From the NCBI RefSeq assembly GCF_017654505.1, contig NC_054536.1, positions 8,356,294 through 8,420,293 on the forward strand: 64,000 bases of DNA, given 5' to 3'. Of the stretch, positions 27,374-39,429 are shown one piece after another (the first letter of the stretch is position 1; every line of letters starts with the position of its first letter). Source of the stretch: Polyodon spathula (lineage: Eukaryota > Chordata > Actinopteri > Acipenseriformes > Polyodontidae). The notes under the pieces are model-generated. The model was not told where the DNA came from. It was given only the letters and a program-made list of their open reading frames with translations, and did no database searches. Position numbers and translations under genes: made by a program.

Positions 27374-27398
27374 ACACACACACACACACACACACACA
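27374..27398. repeat. (AC)n microsatellite
   Basis: About 12 uninterrupted AC units. Confidence 0.95.
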
Positions 27399-27948
27399 AA
27401 GGCGTACAAAATTGTGACAGAAGCACAGTGATTTATATCAGTTAAAGCATTTCATACAACACATCTGACAAAGTTTAGACTAGCCTAATGGCAAGCACAT
27501 TATACTTACAATACTGCTTTGTGCTCATTACAGTAGCTAATGTCAAGTAGCAGCGTTTATAGTACCCCAAAGAAATGTTCAGCATACCTTATGCCTGGAA
27601 GAACACCAACTACTATGTCCTTGAAATAAGTACACCATATGAATAAAAATAAATATTTGCAACTTCAGCATAAAATTTTAAAGTCCCACGTGACAACACT
27701 GCAGTTCTCAAATCCACTATATTGAGTCAGTCTTTAGAACTGCAAGTTATTACTCTGTTTGTGGATCAAATTGTGTTACGAAAGACCTTACACAATACTG
27801 ATATGGGCATCAGCACATTAACCTTGTCATTGGCATATGGTTTGATTTTATGAAGTAATTCACTACCAAGCGGTAGTTTGACTTACAGTAAAAACGTAGC
27901 ATAACTGTATAATTACCACCACCACTACGACTAATAATATGTTTTTTT

Positions 27949-27967
27949 ATTATTATTATTATTATTA

Positions 27968-27996
<29 letters not shown>
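27949..27996. repeat. (TTA)n microsatellite
   Basis: About 16 TTA units with one break. Confidence 0.95.
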
Positions 27997-27998
<2 letters not shown>

Positions 27999-28723
27999 AA
28001 ACAACAATAATAATCAATTGTATTTTTTAACATATTATATTTGGGCAAAACTCAAGGGCCTTAACAAATGCCGAAATGTTCTGATATATTTGCCAAATAC
28101 CTTGAAATGTATTTGAGTTGTGACATGGATACATTAAGAACTAAATAGACTGAAGGTTCTAATGTTTATTCCTGGTCCTCTTTCTTATGGGGAAAAAAAA
28201 GCGAAAAAAAAAACTCCCACTAACAAACTGCCCAGTGCTAGTTCAGCGGTGTGCAACTCATATCGACCAATGCACGGGACAACAGTATTTGCCGTTACAC
28301 TTTGCCCGTCGGTCAAGTAGTTTTTATTTATTTATTTCTATGCTTGTTCTGTTGCTAGAAAGACACTCCAGGTATATTGCTAGATAGCCATACAAGTTTC
28401 TGAAAACTGAATTGCGGAAGTCTAGAACCGAAGCACATACATTTTTAAAACTGTTTACTCTCACCCCTATCATTTCTGATTGGCTAGCTGTGAAAAAAAG
28501 CTGATCATATATTGGTTACAAAGAAACCCAGAAATCGCTGCAAGAGCCCTCTGGCAAGGCAAACTAATGTTTTAAACTTAAGGTATTATTTACGTTTTTT
28601 GTAAATTAGCAAATAATTGATACTGCTTTCTTAATACATGAACCTGGCATTTAACTGCAGCAATCTATTGTCAGCGTTGCTAACCTCAGTCGTTATTTAC
28701 CATATTTACATATTTTTGACGCT

Positions 28724-28724
28724 A

Positions 28725-28775
<51 letters not shown>
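28724..28775. repeat. (TTA)n microsatellite
   Basis: About 17 TTA units. Confidence 0.95.
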
Positions 28776-28777
<2 letters not shown>

Positions 28778-29083
28778 TTTTAACAGAAGCGTTATTAGTT
28801 ATTTATTGGGCATGCATCATCCATACAGCAGTGTTCCAGTTAGCGATCTAGGGACAAGATGATGAGGAAAAACAGCTGTGAAACGTTGGTTAGAAAAATA
28901 AGCCTATAATAGTCTTTGCAGAATTTGATGGAGTCTACTGTAAATATTGCATACATTTTGTCAGAAAAACAGTAGAGAATGCAGAGAAACCTGACAGCTT
29001 ATACACAAGTCCTTTAACAATCTGGGGTTCAGCAGCATCAAAACAAAGTCAAGTAAATCAGAATTCCACGAAGCGGCAGTATA

Positions 29084-29233
29084 CAGTGCTCCCCTTTATA
29101 ACGCTGTAGTCGGGAGCCCTAGTTAAGAGACCGTGATATTTGTGTTCCGTCTTACAACGAGACTACTGGCGTTAGTGTAATGGCATTATGGGGCAACTTA
29201 TAACCTGTTCCGCAGTATAAAGGGGGCGCACTG
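29084..29233. mobile_element. Tigger/pogo-like MITE with TA target
   Basis: This 150-bp element has left end CAGTGCTCCCCTTTATAACG and a right end whose reverse complement is CAGTGCGCCCCCTTTATACT, flanked by TA on both sides. It shares its left end with the larger element at 12692, of which it is a deleted relative. Confidence 0.75.
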
Positions 29234-31385
29234 TAGTTGGCAATGATTTTGTATCAGTGATGCAACAAACTAAAACACTGTATATCAGGAGTTGGATTTA
29301 CTTTATAGCCAGAAGCTATTTTTATATTTGAATAACTCCCAAGAACTGCTTATTAAATTCACTAGCACATTTGTTCCATACTGCGCTAAAAGGAACATTT
29401 CCTCAAAGTATGTTATAGATGAGATGTGGTGGGGTCACAGGGAACCTTTTGTGTACCTTGAAGTATTTAATGAACCTGTCAAGCCAGAAGGCTAGACCCG
29501 TGTTCATTGTTAAATAAAACCAAAACCCTATAACTTATATTCTGTTTGTTTTTTGCGACGGGGAAGGGGAAAGTAGATTTTTGTCCCTCGAACTTTTTTT
29601 TTTTTTTTTCAAATTGCACACCACTGATAATTGACACTTCCAAATTATTACTCTAACATCTAAACATGTTCATAGCTCCATGACGTTACATCTGATTTAA
29701 CACTAGATGTATTTATTTAACTCCATGAGATGCGCAACTTCAACAGGCTATTACACATACCGTAAAATAATTCAAACAGAAAAAAACAAAGATTGGTTTG
29801 GGCTTTTTAAATCCACAAACTGTAAATTACACCTCCCTTTAAACAAGACGTGTGTTAATGTGTAAATAGCTAGATAAATTATTCACTTTAGCTAACCACA
29901 TTTAAAACGGTAAACTGCCGCCACTCATCAACGCTGCAATCAAATGTCGCTTCTGATAATCTAATTTACACGTATTAAAATGATTATCTGTCAGACCTCA
30001 CTGCCATCAAATGTGTGCCATTTGTGCTATAGCTGACCTCCCCCCGCCCTCCCCCATTTGTCCCGTAAATCCAAACCCCCTTTTTATGCGTATCCAAACG
30101 ATGACGAAAGAACACGCTGAATCACACTGCTAAGCAGCTATTTACCTAGCTGGTTGATTTCGCAGGCTGTGACTGATTTCATTAGACACTAAGGTATTTA
30201 CACACAGTCTCTGAGTTGATTTGTTTATTTACTGTTTAAAACAACTATTTAAAAATTGGAAGTTGCAGTTACAACGAGTAGAAATCTTAAGATATCCACG
30301 TAAAACAAAGTCTTGTTGCAAAGCTGCAAATCGGTACATGGCAACAAAATTTGCCAAAAAGCGTCAGTCGTATGAAATGTTTAACTATTGAGGCACGCGG
30401 GGCGAAGCTGGTTAACCTTCCAGTCAAACTCCTCCCTCAGTCAACAACTTCGCATTTGAAGAGCCTCAAGCAATCACGGAGCCGCGTCGATCTTGCCTGG
30501 TCATCTTAATGATTAAGTCTTACCTGTTAATATTCTAATTTATTAATCTGTGAAAATAAATGAACACAGGATGTTTGCAACACCACAACGTCTGTATAAA
30601 AGAATTAAGCTGCGTTTCAAATGAAAGTAATACGACCTAAAGAATGTTCTATTAAGGACATGCCAGCAAATAATAATTGGGACCCCGCTACGGTGATCAA
30701 AAGCTTGGCGTTTTTAAACAACCCCCATAGAAATCGGAACACACTGTAGAGTAATACAGGTATTAATAAGGTATTAACAGGTAAAGCGCAATCATTAAGA
30801 CGATCAGGCATGATCGACGCTCAACTGAACAAAAAAAAAAAAAAAACACAACTCCACCTTCTGCCTGGAATGTCTTCAGTACATGCATTCGAATGCTTCC
30901 TGCACACGCAAATCAGTAACTTATTCCTAACTGATCCAGAGACAAAATTTACTGGAATTGAATTGCGTTTACAAATATATACACCGTCAACAGCAGCCAA
31001 GCCACATTTTACTTTACCTCGATAGCTGATGTGCCGTCAATACTGTAGTTTATTAAAAGGTGGTTCTATAAAGCAGCTCCCTTCCCTTACACTCCTAACC
31101 AGCTGCGGAAATAATAATCGAAACTCTTTTCTCGACGCTCTGTTGGTAGGAAATCAGCTGTATTCCAGCACGAGTAAGCCTGGGATGAGGTGAGCCAACT
31201 CCATGCCTCAACTACATTTGTTGCTTCCTTACTTTCTCTTTGAGTGGCACGCAGTTATTTGCATACAGATCTCAGGCAGCCTATGTTACTCCTAGCAAGC
31301 ATCCACATGTAAAAAGAGCTGCACCAGCCATGACATCAGGAGATTACCACGGTTACTTAACTCCGCCTCTGCATGCCAAACTTAC

Positions 31386-31480
31386 CTGTCAGACTTGCAG
31401 GGCAGCTTCCTCTGAGTTTAGATCTCGGACCTGGAGGACTGAGCACTGAGCAGAGCTTTCCTTTCGGTCCGTGTTTGTAG
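31386..31480 (-). promoter_or_regulatory. KIAA1217: Candidate alternative non-coding first exon of KIAA1217
   Basis: On the minus strand the sequence CAAGTCTGACAG|GTAAGTTTGG contains a near-perfect splice donor (GT at 31385-31384). It lies inside the 39-kb intron and is preceded by about 100 bp of moderately GC-rich sequence. Upstream (31500-31560) are FOX-like TGTAAAC, TTAATC and the palindrome CTTTGCAAAG. If used as a first exon it could splice to the exon at 7829 and start at the internal ATG there. No TATA box or initiator is obvious. The 5' edge at 31480 is arbitrary. Confidence 0.3.
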
Positions 31481-33880
31481 GGAGAACAAGTGTTCCTTTC
31501 TTTGCAAAGATTAATTCACCGTGTAAACTACAGACATGATAGCCCTGTGAGAAACAGTTTACAATAGCCTTCTTATTCTAATGTTGATAATCAATAATAT
31601 GACTTCAGACTTAAATAACATTCATGACAGATTTATCCTAATTTTAATTGTTAAAAGTAAGGTTTTGTTTTATAAAAATGGAACAGGATATTTAAATATG
31701 AGGTAGTTGTATGATACAAGTGTAAAAGTGAGTTTGTGCAGCATTAAACAAATTAATATCCAGCCAACATGACAATGAAACGGTTTTTATCAGCCTGTGC
31801 TTTAAAATACCAGCACAGACTGGCTTATTTTGTGACAGGACCTGCTTGCCTTTACTTTACATCTTTCTTTCCCCAACTGTCCTCGATCCAGTTACCTAAC
31901 CAGTGGATATAAATGCAACACAAACTGGTTAAGCTGTCTTCAAATTAATTGAAATGATATAAAATGTCATTTTTCAGGCTGGTTTGATTGAGTAATTAAG
32001 GGTACTATCTGCAGGGTCATGCATGCTGTCAAAGAAAGCCTTGTTCTCATTTGTTACCTGCTGGCATCAAGTCTTGGCAATGAGACAAAAAGGATTAACC
32101 AAAAGTTACCTTTGTGGAGCGGTATCTTTCTCTCTCACTTAGTCTCACAAGAGATGTTCTATAAGTTACAGTAATACTGTACATACCACATACAGGAAAT
32201 GCTATTCTGCCTTGGGTTTCAGTGAAACCTGTTTGTGCCCTTTAGTTCAATACTTCTACCAGAGAAGAGAAAGTAACTGAACATTCCATGTTATTAGATT
32301 CGAAGTAGACACGGGCTGATCCCTGTGCAAGTGCAGTCACTGCCACACCCTTCCTCGTTCACCTACATGCATAAACAACTTCTTGCCTTTTGGTTGACCT
32401 TGTAACGCTCTTTATTCTAAACCGGCATCTGCATTCTATAGAACCAGCAACTGGCTGTGGTTTAGACGGAAAGATTCTGGATGGGGATCTCAAGCACAAT
32501 AGAATGAAAGCATTGCTGATGCACAGGTAAGTAAGCTGGGCTGAGTTGAGTGGGGATTGGAGGCAGGTGATGCTGGGACACCAGAATCACTGTTGAGCCC
32601 GCTTGAGGTGTCATGGGCTAGTCAAAGAAACACAGAGGATGGAAGGTGCCCACTTGAAGACCCCAGAAATGTACCCTACTTAGCTCAATCCAGACTGTTG
32701 ACTTGGTGCTGCCTTGCTTTTCCCCAACAGTTAAAGAGCCCACATTATGTCTATGTAAGTTATAACAATACCTGATTTGATGTATTAAACCTTGCTGTGT
32801 TGTTTCCTGTCTTCCCAGATTATTTGAAAAAACTTTCAGTACTTTTTTCTGAATTATGAACTGCTTTGGGCTATTCCAATCTATCCCAAAGCTTGTTTGC
32901 ATTGTTTACATCTTTGGCTGCAGTTCCAGAATTAGCATCTTCATTCTTTCAGGTCAGGTACCAGCACAGTGGATTCCATTAAAAGTCAGTGGAGGGTCCC
33001 AAACATTATTTTTACTCGAGAGTTCCCCCAGAGCTACGTTTTGCAGACAGTAGCTGCTCATATCAGGCTACAGTCTGCTTGGAGTCACGTGCAGCAGTGT
33101 GTGCTGTGGATATGTATCCCGATGACATCAGTTGCAATCCAAACTCTTTCTGGCAATAGGTGTCATCTGGGATGTTTTTTTGTTGTATTTTTGTTGTATT
33201 TTTAAAACATTTACATAATTACATTTTCGTAAAGTGCCTACTGCAACAGTAATTGTGCCTTTTCAAGACCGCTCTGGTTGTGATCGAAGGTCAGAACCAC
33301 CTTGTCTGGTTGACATCTTGTGCCCTGTTCTTACCCAGAAGGCTAGTCATTCCAAACTGCAGTATTGACAATGTGTGAGAATGGGCATTTTCCTTATAGG
33401 CTAATTATTCATTCATTCATGGTACGGTAACATTACTGTAATAATAGAAAGAAAAAAAACTTACAAACGCACATTTCAGCTATTAAACTATCAACCAACT
33501 CGAAAAAACATCCCTTAAACTATCTTTCTCTATATTGTGGCATCAAAAAATAAACCAGAACAATATTTTGTGTTTCTTTTTTTTTAATTTTATTTTTTAT
33601 AAATGTGTACAGTTATTATTATTAGGGCTACGCATTTTAATAGCTGTTGCTTTGACTAGGGTTCTAGACATTATCTTTTTATATTTTATTTTGCCTACAT
33701 TTATCCTTTTATAAATACAGGGTCTTGAAAAAACACCTAATAAATGATGGCAGCATTTGAATGACAACTTACTTCTATTGAGATCAGCAGGTAATTCTTG
33801 AGTCCTGCAGTCTTTAGTTAGTAGGTGCGGACCTGCTCTTGCTCCTACTTCTACAAACAAGTCAATGTTATTTCATGTAG

Positions 33881-33972
33881 AGCTTTTTTTTTTTTCTTTT
33901 AATTTTATTTTGGAATCGTCAATTATTTTTTCTAGGTTTTCTCCCCAATTTGGAAAGCCTAATTATTAACCC
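33881..33972 (-). mobile_element. Truncated copy of the SINE-like repeat at 26003
   Basis: CAATTATTTTTTCTAGGTTT followed by TCTCCCCAATTTGGAAAGCC matches the 3' part of the repeat at 26034-26085. Only about 90 bp remain, and it directly abuts the hAT-like element at 33980. Confidence 0.5.
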
Positions 33973-33979
33973 TGCGCTG

Positions 33980-34735
33980 TGGTTCTCAAACTTTTTTGGT
34001 TTGCGGACCACCTGAATTTTTTATTCATCGGCGAACCACACAACAAACAGTATAGCTTACTGAAAAATCAGCACATAAAAAATAAAATTACTATAATATT
34101 ATGAATAACCATTGACTTAACTTTTTTTGTTTTAATGTGATGGATGAGCCAGGCTGTTTCTGTGAGCAAAGTTATTTTAAAATCAGCGTTTTAAAGAATG
34201 GTTCTGGTTTACTTTTCCTAACACAAATTTACAGAGGAAAAAAAAACTGATTCTATGCTTCAGTGTGTAATTCAGCTGGTCAAGAGTAGGTTACTCAGTG
34301 TTGTTATGTTAGCCTCTGTGCTGCTTGTCTCAATCGCTAAACAGTGCTGACATCAACCGCAATGATAGTCTGTTAGTGCAAGCATATAAAAATGCCAATA
34401 ATATATTTTTATAATGTGTGGATAGTGAACTTTGTCTTTAATAATCTTTCATTATTAACAAGAATATATGACTGTCATTTTTCAATGCTTGGTCACTAAC
34501 AAGGCAAACATTGCAGGTTATGTCAGCTCCTTTTACGGAGCGATTGAGTCCAGTGAAGACTTCATTCATTTGAATTGATTGCAATAAATGGAAATGTTGA
34601 AAACCTCCAGTTTAATGTTTAAAGCAAACTTTGTTTGAAGGACTGTTTTTTTTCTCCAAAGCATAAGGATATATATTAAAATGGTTAGTTTTTTTGAAAA
34701 ATATAAAAAGACGGCAGACCACAGATTGAGAACCA
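33980..34735. mobile_element. hAT-like non-autonomous element
   Basis: The left end TGGTTCTCAAACTTTTTTGG followed by TTTGCGGACCAC and the right end GCAGACCACAGATTGAGAAC-CA are inverted repeats typical of hAT elements. Flanking 8-mers CTGCGCTG (33972-33979) and CTGCACTA (34736-34743) agree at 6 of 8 positions. If the element is instead taken to start at CTGTGG (33977) the duplication is lost. No transposase was seen. Confidence 0.6.
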
Positions 34736-35007
34736 CTGCACTAAAGGATTTGCTCCTGTAAACCTGCAGGAGGTGGGTCTCTCTAAAATGGGAAAATGAG
34801 AGAACAAGTAAGGTTAAATGTTTTCCAATTGAAAAAAAGGGCTTGTACAACACTTTGAAGGTTAAACTATGAAAGAGTCTTTAAATGGCACACATACAAA
34901 ATGCAAAGCTTTAAAAACATTTCTCATTTACAAAACAATAAATGCACATGTGTTTGATTAAGAAAATAACCAAATAACCACATGCTAGGTTATAGCTCAA
35001 AAGTGCA

Positions 35008-35054
35008 TATCTATATATTATATATAATATATATAATCTATATATATATATATA

Positions 35055-35093
<39 letters not shown>
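35008..35093. repeat. (TA)n-rich microsatellite
   Basis: Interrupted TA repeat with ATCTATA and ATAATAT variants. Confidence 0.9.
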
Positions 35094-35096
<3 letters not shown>

Positions 35097-35286
35097 TGAC
35101 CAGAAATCCTGGCCTGTGATTGGTTAAAACCTCATCATAGGACGAAAAATAGATTGAACTATAGCCTTAACATCCTTACACCACCGGTCAATAGTCTCTG
35201 TCTGCCATATGATTGGTTCACATCACTGTCAGTCCCACCTCTTTTCAAAGGAACGTCTTTGTCCGCCGCACTTCTCACAAGAGAAA

Positions 35287-35529
35287 ATGGCTGAACACTG
35301 ACTCTGTGAGTTAACAAAAAATGATTTACAAAGCAACCTACAAAGGGAAGATAATCCAAACATCAAAATGGTGATTAAAACGTCACTGTCACTGTTTTCT
35401 GACTTTCTGAAGTTCAAACAAATTCAACTTGATGAAAACAAATATGACGGGTGGAATATAAACTGGATTATGCAAAAGTTGGAAAACCAGACGGAAACCG
35501 AGAAAAACTTTGCTAACTATATGGTATGA
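35287..35529 (+). pseudogene. Possible Crypton-type (tyrosine recombinase) gene fragment
   Basis: From ATG at 35287 the frame reads MAEH, a stop, then stays open to the TGA at 35527-35529. The open part contains NPNIKMVIKTSLSLFSDFLK and ends NQTETEKNFANYMV. The pattern NxNTKRxxKxxxxxFxxxL resembles the N-terminal segment of Crypton-derived proteins such as QRICH1-like and DUF3504 proteins. Only this N-terminal part is seen, with no recombinase active-site residues, and one stop interrupts it. ATG|GTATGA at the end could be a splice donor. The similarity is judged from memory and the region could instead be a chance frame. Confidence 0.3.
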
Positions 35530-35820
35530 ACTTCAAAAACATTTTCTGTTATTTATTTGTTACTGTATTTATTTATTTACGAATGCTGTATCAGCTATAT
35601 TTAAACAAAGTAAAGTCATATTTACTCTTCAAACTTGCCTCACGTATTTTCTTGATTGATTTATATATTAAATATGTAAAGCCAACTAAGTCATAGTGGA
35701 AAATGAAATGCCCCTTGAGAAGATCATTGTTACCTCGTGCATTATAACCCCCAGTCGGTAACAATAGTCTTCCCTTGGGTCAATAATGTTCCTCTCCAGT
35801 CCATATTGACTACATATATA

Positions 35821-37152
35821 CAGTGCTTATAGGAAGTCTACAACCCCTTTCAAATTTTCACCTTTTGTTGCCTTATAGCCTGGAATTAAAATGCATTCCA
35901 ATAGTTTTTTTTTTCATTTATCTACACATCCTACCCCACAACTTCCAAGTGAAAAAAATGTTCTAGAAATTTGTAGAAAACTAATTAAAAATTAAAACTG
36001 AAATAGCTTGGTTGGATAAGTGTCCACCCCCCTTGTAATGGCAATCCTAAATTAGCTGAGGTGCAACCAATCGCCTTCAAAATCACACACCAAGTTAAGT
36101 GGCCTCCACCTGTGTTAATTTACAGTGATTCACATGATTTCAGGATTCAGCAGTTCCTGTAGGTTCCCTCTGCTGGGTAGTGCATTTCAAAGCAAAGACT
36201 CAATCATGAGCACCAAGGCACTTTCAAAAGAACTCTGGGACATAGTTGATGAAATGCACAGATGAGGGGATAGGTATAAAAAAATATCAAAGGCCTTGAA
36301 TATCCCTTGGAGCACAGTCAAGACGATTATTAAGAAGTGGAAGGTGTAATGCACCATCAAGACCCTGTCCCTCCAAACTGGATGACTGAGCAAGAAGGAG
36401 ACTGATCAGAGAGGCTACCAAGAGGCCAAAGGCAACTTTGCAAGAGCTGCAGGTTGCAGGCTTTTATGGCCAAGACTGGTCAAAGTGTGCATGTGACAAC
36501 AATTTCTCAAGCACTCCACAAATCTGGCCTGTATGCAAGAAGGAAGCCATTACTCAAGAAAACCACCTTAAATCCTGTTTGAAGTATGCAAAAAACCACT
36601 TGGAAGATTCTGTAGCCATGGAACTTTTTGGCCTAAATACAAAGCGTTATGTTTTGCGCAAACCCAACACAACGCATCACCCAAAGAATTGTGGAGCATG
36701 GTGGTGGCAGCATCATGTTATGGGGATGTTTCTCATTGACGGGGACTGGAGCACTTGTCAGGAAAGGGAAAATGAATGGAGCAAAGTACAGAGAAGTCCT
36801 TGAGGAAAACTGAAAACTGCCCTCTGCAAGAAAGCCGAAACTGGAATGGAAGTTCACCTTTCAGCATGACAACGACCTAAAGAACACAGCCAAAGCTACA
36901 CTGGAGTGGGTAAGGAACGCAAAAGTAAATGTCCTTGAGTAGCCCAGTCAGAGTCCCGACCTAAATCCAATTGAAAATTTGTGGCATGACTTGAAGATTG
37001 CTGTCCATCAACGCTCCCCAAAGAACTTGACAGCGCTTGAACAGTTTTGTAAAGAAGAATGGTCAAATATAGGTGTGCAAAGTTGGTAGAGACCTATCCC
37101 AACAGACTCACAGCTGTAATTGCTATGATCTTTCAGTTTTTTATAGGCACTG
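35821..37152 (+). mobile_element. Tc1/mariner transposon, defective
   Basis: This 1332-bp element has left end CAGTGCTTATAGGAAGTCTA and a right end whose reverse complement is CAGTGCCTATAAAAAACTG, flanked by TA. It carries a plus-strand transposase pseudogene. The start of the element (AAATTTTCACCTTTTGTTGC) is typical of fish Tc1-like elements. The right inverted repeat is much shorter than the left side suggests, so a deletion is likely. Confidence 0.9.
36206..37135 (+). pseudogene. Tc1-like transposase pseudogene
   Basis: The frame begins MSTKALSKELWDIVDEMHR and then meets a stop. Later pieces in various frames match Tc1 transposases in order. [14 protein letters not shown] is the segment before the second catalytic block. 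FQHDND holds the second Asp. A degenerate [15 protein letters not shown] marks the third block, where the DDE triad normally ends. Several stops and frameshifts (for example near 36245 and 36940) make it inactive. It once catalysed cut-and-paste transposition into TA sites. Confidence 0.88.
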
Positions 37153-37918
37153 TATATATGTGAAGTTATCACCTCTGGAGTTACACTTTCACGTGTGGCT
37201 TAATGGTTAGAAGTTTCTCTCATAAAATGTTGCTAATAGCATGCCAATTACATTAAGTGGTAATCCTGTTGAAAGAGAAATGCTATTGTTGCATTTCCTA
37301 AAATAGAACTTTCTTTGGCAGTGAGCTGGACGATATTTGGCTCTTGCCTTTGACTAACTTGCTGATTTCAAAGTACCAGTAATGTGTACGCGTGCATTTG
37401 TGCACATCTCATTCTAATCATAATGGGCACTTAACTACACAAGCAGAGCCCAGCTTTACAATACAATCATTTTAATGACAGAATCTGGACCACTCAGAAG
37501 ATTATATACTACAGAGCTGTTCTACATTATACTTGATTGTTCAATTATTTAATCAGCAGAGGCAGGTGTCGCTGAGAATTTACTGAGAATGTTCGAGTGG
37601 TTGTTGCAACATTGGAGGGTGTGCAGTGAGCTAATAATAACATTTTATATTTTATTTAAAATATACCATAACAGATGCAAAGCATTCTCACTCCGATGTG
37701 TGCATGCATTCTCTTACTAACGCACAGGCGTTTTAATGCTATATTCACTATGAATATTTCTTCTCAACATGTAGGTCTTATTTATTGCTGGTTTATTTAA
37801 CCACACAAAGTGCTAACCAGGGTTTTAAATCCAACTGACCTCTTTTTAGCGCAGCTTACCGCTGGCGCCACCTTTCTTGTGTTAGATAAGTTTTTTTTGT
37901 TTGTGAAACACACTTTTA

Positions 37919-37939
37919 TTTATTTATTTATTTATTTTT
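37919..37939. repeat. (TTTA)n microsatellite
   Basis: About five TTTA units. Confidence 0.9.
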
Positions 37940-39115
37940 TTAAGTATAGAGCTGTAGAAAAAAATAGGAAACTCTTCTGCTATCCAATCGCTGCTTTTGT
38001 GGTAGGTCACATGACTCGATGGCTGCTAGACCATTGGAGTGAAATTGAGCTACGGGACAGGAAGTGATTTTGTACCAGGAAGTCATTGTTTTTTTAAGCT
38101 GACATATTTGAAATTAGAGTTTAAAAAGAAAATAACCTAAAAAACTTCAATAGAGGAAAAGGAAGGCCAGTAAAAATTCTGCTACTGCTAATAAGAAAAT
38201 TTGTTTTCAAACATTTGGTTAGCACTCACTTAGCATATGAAAAACAATTGCAGGTCATCTGTTGAGGTGACAGTACAGTACAGTAGGTGCTCTTTTCAGC
38301 CTTGTATCGATACAAAATATTGCTTTTTTGGTTTTGTCAAGAGCCCTATTCTGATGCAAATCATTGGGTTCAACAATGAAAAATGACTCTTGTCATGACA
38401 AAGAAACTATTTTATTTTTTCTTACAGCATATTTAAATATATCCCTTTGAAACTTTGACATACCTTAAGAGGAATAAAACAGTATGCATGTCAAGTAGAT
38501 TATAGGGAGCTTGCACTTTAATTAAATACACAGTAAATAGCACAGAAATACCTGCAGACGCTCACAACAACCAGGTGCAAACTATTCCTGGGCCACAGTC
38601 CTTGAACAAAATGAATTCCTGAACACAAAGCTGAAATCACCGCACCATACAGTAAGATGCCTACTACCATACTGGATTTCAGGATTTCTGTTTTCCAATT
38701 GCTCTGTGTAGGTAGCTGGTATGCACTGATGATTCTAAGTGGACAGTCAGTACTCACGCTCGTCCTGAAATAACAACATGGCAGCACATACAACCACATG
38801 TTAGGGCATGTGGTCAAAATATCCACACGCAGTGAGCGGTCCTTGATTAAAACGTGGGTAGCAAAAGTACATATCAGTATATATCTCAGTGTATGAGGGC
38901 TGCACAGGCAGAACTATTCGATCTTGACTTCATGTTTAAATTATTCAATTATTCTATGCTTAACAAGAATTCCTCAAATAACAAAGTTACACCAGCCTGA
39001 ACCATAGGGTGGAACTGATGTATGCTGGTTTTACTGGAATAAAGTGAAGACTCATAATGTTTTGCATTCAACGAGCAAATCCTATCTGAAACACATTTTT
39101 TTTCCTTGAGGGATA

Positions 39116-39429
39116 CAGTGGCTCTCAAAAGTATTCACCCCCCTTGGTCTTTTCCACATTGAGCTGTGTTACAACATGGAATCAAAATGGATTTCATTAG
39201 GAGTTTTTGCCACTGATCAACACAAAAAAGTCCATAAGTGAAAAAAAGTGAACAATAAAATCTACCAATTCTTAATTAATTTAGATCACTTTGTAGATTT
39301 TATTTTTCACTTTGACATTTATGGACTTTTTTGTGTTGATCAGTGGCAAAAACTCCTAATTAAATCCATTTTGTAACACAATAAAATGTGGAAAAGTCCA
39401 AGAGGGGTGAATACTTTTGAGATCCACTG
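39116..39429. mobile_element. Tc1/mariner-like MITE forming a long palindrome
   Basis: This 314-bp element is flanked by TA. The left end CAGTGGCTCTCAAAAGTATT and the reverse complement of the right end (CAGTGGATCTCAAAAGTATT) agree closely. The pairing continues through CTTTTCCACATT and then GGAGTTTTTGCCACTGATCA, so arms of about 150 bp pair almost fully. It has no coding capacity. In transcripts of the host intron it would fold into a long double-stranded hairpin. Confidence 0.88.

Larger units (their letters stand above)
28244..29626. mobile_element. Probable hAT-like element
   Basis: The left end CAGCGGTGTGCAACTC and right end AAATTGCACACCACTG are inverted repeats of hAT type, similar to those of the element at 24075. 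The flanking 8-mers do not match, so the pair may belong to an old or rearranged copy. A (TTA)n run and a small Tigger-like element are nested inside. No transposase was seen. Confidence 0.45.

Noticed and set aside
36438..36803. 121-residue plus-strand frame as a separate gene
   Set aside because: It is a fragment of the broken Tc1 transposase at 36206-37135.
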